Assembly (NCBI RefSeq): GCF_947507565.1
Contig: NC_089181.1
Span: forward strand, 2,799,614 to 2,863,613
Reading direction: 5' to 3'
DNA from: Oscarella lobularis
Taxonomy: Eukaryota; Porifera; Homoscleromorpha; Homosclerophorida; Oscarellidae
Length of the DNA stretch: 64,000 nucleotides
Below the pieces are notes generated by a model that saw only the letters and a program-made list of their open reading frames with translations, did no database searches and was not told the DNA's origin. How positions within the stretch are numbered: the first letter of the stretch is position 1; each line of letters opens with the position of its first letter. Positions 62,205-64,000 of the stretch are shown piece after piece. Made by a program: the position numbers and the translations under genes.

Positions 62205-64000
62205 ATGAACGGCATTACAAAGCGTTCGCCGATGCGGATCGGCTACTGGCTAAGCGAAAAGAAGGCAAAGAAACTCAATTTCGCCGGATTCGCCGACCGC
62301 ATGAAGCAAAGGTGGGTGTGTAGTGTCCTACTCCCAGTCGAAATCTGCTACACTTCGCCAACCTCTGACGCATCGCCGTCGATGACGCACTCTCGAACTA
62401 AAGCGAAGCGGTGAAAACGAGAGCGGTGCGCGAAGCGCAGTCGCTACCGTAATCGTTTCACTCGCCGACTCTCGCGAGCAGAGGCCCCCCCCGGAAGTTC
62501 CAACGCGGCGATTGTTCTTCGAGCGCCAACGAACGAATGGAAGGCGCGTTCGCACTAGACGCAATCGCGATCGCCTTCGTTCTCCCAAAATTCCGATTCG
62601 CGCATACTTCGGAGGGTTTCTTGATCTCATTTCGCCGTTTTTTTTTCGATCGTCGTTCCCGTTTTCGCAACCGCAGCACCGGCGTAGAAGTAGTGTCGGT
62701 AAGCGTCGCGTGGAGAGAATCGGAAAGCGCAACGAAAGAACACGTCGTTTCGGGCGCGCGCGCTCGCGCTCGCGTTTCTTTCTTTCTTTCTAGATCGACT
62801 TGACGAAGCCCGTCGACGAACAGCCCCTATTCGACGTGATCATTCACAAGCTCACCGATCTCATGACGGCCGCGGATCGGGGTGATAGCGACGCGACGAA
62901 AGACGTCACGTCGATAGAGGTGCGCCCTCCCCCCCCGTGCGCGCGATCCACTCCACTCGACACGCGGAAGTGAAAGTGAAAAACGATTTTTTCTTCTCTC
63001 TCTTTTCCTTCTTTTAGTCGTACATCGTTCGGCATCCCAAAGTCGTCGTTCTCGATCCGCTGCCCAACGTACGAAAGTTGCTCGATCGAAGTATCTGCTA
63101 CGAGGAGATAAAGAAAATTCATTTTGTCGTTCGCGGTGCGAGCAACCAACGGAAATACATAATTACCTAGTAGTTATGAATGTGCACGTAGATGTGACCG
63201 TCTGCTCTCCTCATTTCACGACTGTTCGCTCGTCGCCGAGCGGTCCGACGTTAATGAATAAAACGAAATTGAGCTTTCCCGTCGGTAATCGTCTTCTTCT
63301 CTTCCCCGCACAATTCTATCAATTGATTAATGCTACTAATAGTGTGTAAACATTTGGTTGCTCACGGTTCTAGAGTTGCCCATCAGGTTAGCTAAGGGTC
63401 GACAATTCTTTTCACTTTGCTCACTCTTATCTTTTCTCAGATGGCAATTGTTTTTAGTGACGAAGGATTCAAAGAAGTCGACTTTCCTTTCGTCGCTCAG
63501 CAATTCATATGTCACAGTGGTCAACTATACAAGGTTCCATCGCGTTTTGGACGTTAGTTTTCTACTTACTTCTTCGCTTTCCTTTGTCAGATTTTCGTAG
63601 TTGGTAAACGTCATTTTGTCGTGAAGAGACCGTCACTTAAAAATCTCTCGCTAAATCGCTTTGACAAGAGCACAATATTTTTCGATAGTCACGACGTCTC
63701 GAAAGCAGACGCTTCGTCCGAACTAAACGGAACCGTTGATCTGGAAGAAGATCACAGAAAGCTCGATGACATCGTTGTCGCTAAGATCGCAGAAACATTT
63801 CGAGAAAAACTAGTATGTTACAATGACAATGGGAATATTGATTACCTTTTTAACTTTTCCTATCTAGGGATTGTCTCTCTTTGGAGTTGACGTTGTAGTT
63901 GAGGACCATTCAAATCGTCACTGTATAATTGACGTCAATTTTTTCCCTGGTACGAGAATTGCGCGATTTTTCCTATCAAAAAAAATGGGGGTCAATTCTT
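62205..64000 (+). CDS. itpk1: Inositol-tetrakisphosphate 1-kinase (ITPK1), 3' truncated by window
   Basis: ATG 62205: MNGITKRSPMRIGYWLSEKK, AKKLNFAGFADRMKQ. Later exons: IDLTKPVDEQPLFDVIIHKL, TDLMTAADRG, HPKVVVLDPLPNVRKLLDRS, VTVCSPHFTTVRS, RVAHQMAIVFSDEGFKEVDF, QQFICHSGQLYKIFVVGKRH, VVKRPSLKNLSLNRFDKSTI, FFDSHDVSK. The ATP-grasp C-terminal part follows (GLSLFGVDVVVEDHSNRHC, IIDVNFFPG, with Asp and Asn metal ligands). The gene runs off the window. ITPK1 phosphorylates inositol tris- and tetrakisphosphates on the way to IP6 in the cytosol. Motif order and spacing agree with the whole family. Confidence 0.93.

Overview
The window is nuclear DNA of an animal with a compact, intron-rich genome. 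Most introns are roughly 40-120 nt, genes sit a few hundred bases apart on both strands, and CpG is not depleted. Animal-specific families (TALPID3, IRF2BP, adhesion GPCR with GAIN/GPS, NFAT-like Rel-homology factor, MAGOH, LC3, IBTK, Rab32) are present, with moderate divergence from vertebrates. I infer a non-bilaterian, most likely a sponge and possibly a homoscleromorph. The species is inference.

Layout. 0-2 kb: two tandem RNase T2 genes, the first cut by the window edge. 2-3.7 kb: gene-poor, with one decayed Ig-like fragment. 3.7-4.4 kb: an intronless CARD + death-domain adaptor. 4.5-12.6 kb: two same-strand anoctamin paralogues flanking two secreted Ig/CCP genes and a selenoprotein W gene with an in-frame TGA and a visible SECIS candidate. 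12.7-23.9 kb: one very large FN3-array adhesion GPCR. 24.2-25.7 kb: a CCAAT/GC-box promoter region, a small acidic protein and an unassigned GC-rich block. 26-28.4 kb: TSTD2 and LC3/Atg8 head to head. 28.8-37.6 kb: TALPID3, with an IRF2BP gene nested in one intron. 37.7-41.7 kb: TIMM9 (head to head with TALPID3, as in vertebrates), Rab32/38, a WAP-domain protein and MAGOH. 41.9-45.7 kb: an armadillo-repeat/ATE1 fusion. 46.3-49.2 kb: mitoribosomal protein mL40 and an NFAT-like Rel-homology factor. 49.5-55.3 kb: IBTK. 56.3-59.3 kb: a secreted C-type lectin and a multidomain Cu/Zn superoxide dismutase. 59.5-64 kb: PLEKHD1 and ITPK1 head to head, the latter cut by the window end.

No operon logic applies, but head-to-head pairs with short shared upstream regions recur: TSTD2/LC3, TALPID3/TIMM9, Rab32/WAP, ATE1/mL40 and PLEKHD1/ITPK1. 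The most unusual items are the ARM-ATE1 fusion, an Atg8 ending exactly at its conjugation glycine, the ancient TIMM9-TALPID3 pair with a nested IRF2BP, a Rab32 lacking the catalytic glutamine, and an adhesion GPCR with about 17 FN3 domains and a GPS that has lost two cysteines. Gene models were spliced by eye; exon edges are good where phases are quoted and approximate elsewhere.
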